DNA of 7,136 nt, taken from NCBI RefSeq assembly GCF_946479605.1, contig NZ_CAMLGT010000199.1, positions 1 to 7,136 of the forward strand. Reading direction: 5' to 3'. The notes under the pieces are model-generated. The model was not told the origin of the DNA. It worked only from the letters and a program-made list of their open reading frames with translations, and did no database searches. Position 1 is the first letter of the stretch. Each line of letters opens with the position of its first letter. Position numbers and translations under genes: made by a program. Origin of the DNA: an uncultured Lacibacter sp. (lineage in GTDB: Bacteria > Bacteroidota > Bacteroidia > Chitinophagales > Chitinophagaceae). This document shows positions 6,947 through 7,136 of the stretch, one piece after another.

Positions 6947-7136
6947 TTATTTTTTCAGATGAGGGCTTTCAAAGCCAAGTTTCGTTAACCCAACTTTTAT
7001 TTCAGGGCAACTCATAAACAGATCCCACAACAAACCTGTTCTGTAATTTTCCATCATTACCACAATTGGCCCCTGGTCAATAGCCAGATAATGCGGCAAG
7101 TACCAATCAGCTGTTTCACTGAAGGCATCATAAAAC
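6947..7136 (-). CDS. C-terminus of a glycoamylase-family (PF10091, GH144-like) glycan hydrolase (5' part missing)
   Basis: An open frame enters from the right edge and ends at TAA (6947-6949), giving 62 complete codons. The product begins FYDAFSETADWYLPHYL and contains AIDQGPIVVMMENYRTG, then LLWDLFMSCPEI, and ends with GFESPHLKK. The AIDQGP-x-VVMxENYRTGLLW block is the C-terminal signature of the PF10091 'glycoamylase' proteins, an (alpha/alpha)6-barrel family. In Bacteroidota the characterised members include endo-beta-1,2-glucanases of GH144 (Chitinophaga pinensis). Catalytic acids lie in the missing N-terminal part, so activity and exact subfamily cannot be judged here. It reads toward the esterase and phosphodiesterase genes and is probably the first visible member of a glycan-use cluster. 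Being short and cut, it is easily missed by ORF finders. Family confidence is high; the GH144 assignment is moderate. Confidence 0.82.
   Translation of the reverse strand, partial: FYDAFSETADWYLPHYLAIDQGPIVVMMENYRTGLLWDLFMSCPEIKVGLTKLGFESPHLKK

Overview
The window looks like chromosomal DNA of a Bacteroidota bacterium, most likely a member of the Chitinophagaceae or a close relative. The reasons are a DUF4954 protein, A/T-rich start regions without clear Shine-Dalgarno sequences, upstream elements of the Bacteroidota type (TAnnTTTG at -7), Bacteroidota-style secreted proteins, and the C-terminus of a PF10091 'glycoamylase'-type glycan hydrolase. By eye the base composition is moderately A/T-rich and even throughout. 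I see no tRNA, rRNA, CRISPR array, transposase or phage gene.

Layout. On the + strand, bases 1-2127 hold a large left-handed beta-helix protein of unknown function (DUF4954) whose first few codons lie before the window. It is followed after 11 bases by a small DUF1801 protein with a GTG start (2139-2552). A hairpin at the end of that gene can terminate transcription of the convergent gene gltA. The rest of the window is read on the - strand: gltA (2603-3928), a citrate synthase strikingly like the mitochondrial enzyme; an LptF/LptG-family lipopolysaccharide-export permease (4040-5131); a secreted glycerophosphodiester phosphodiesterase (5245-6036); a secreted alpha/beta-hydrolase esterase (6057-6848); and, running off the right edge, the last 62 codons of a glycoamylase/GH144-like glycan hydrolase (6947-7136).

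How they fit together. DUF4954-DUF1801 is a probable two-gene transcript. gltA and the Lpt permease appear to be single genes, each with a candidate promoter and each preceded by an inverted repeat. The three right-hand genes (glycan hydrolase, exported esterase, lipoprotein phosphodiesterase) read the same way and form an export-targeted catabolic cluster. If the hydrolase is a GH144 beta-1,2-glucanase, the set would suit degradation of substituted beta-1,2-glucans such as osmoregulated periplasmic glucans, which carry phosphoglycerol and succinyl groups. This is the most interesting hypothesis here, but it rests on a gene fragment. No region over 300 bases lacks a gene.
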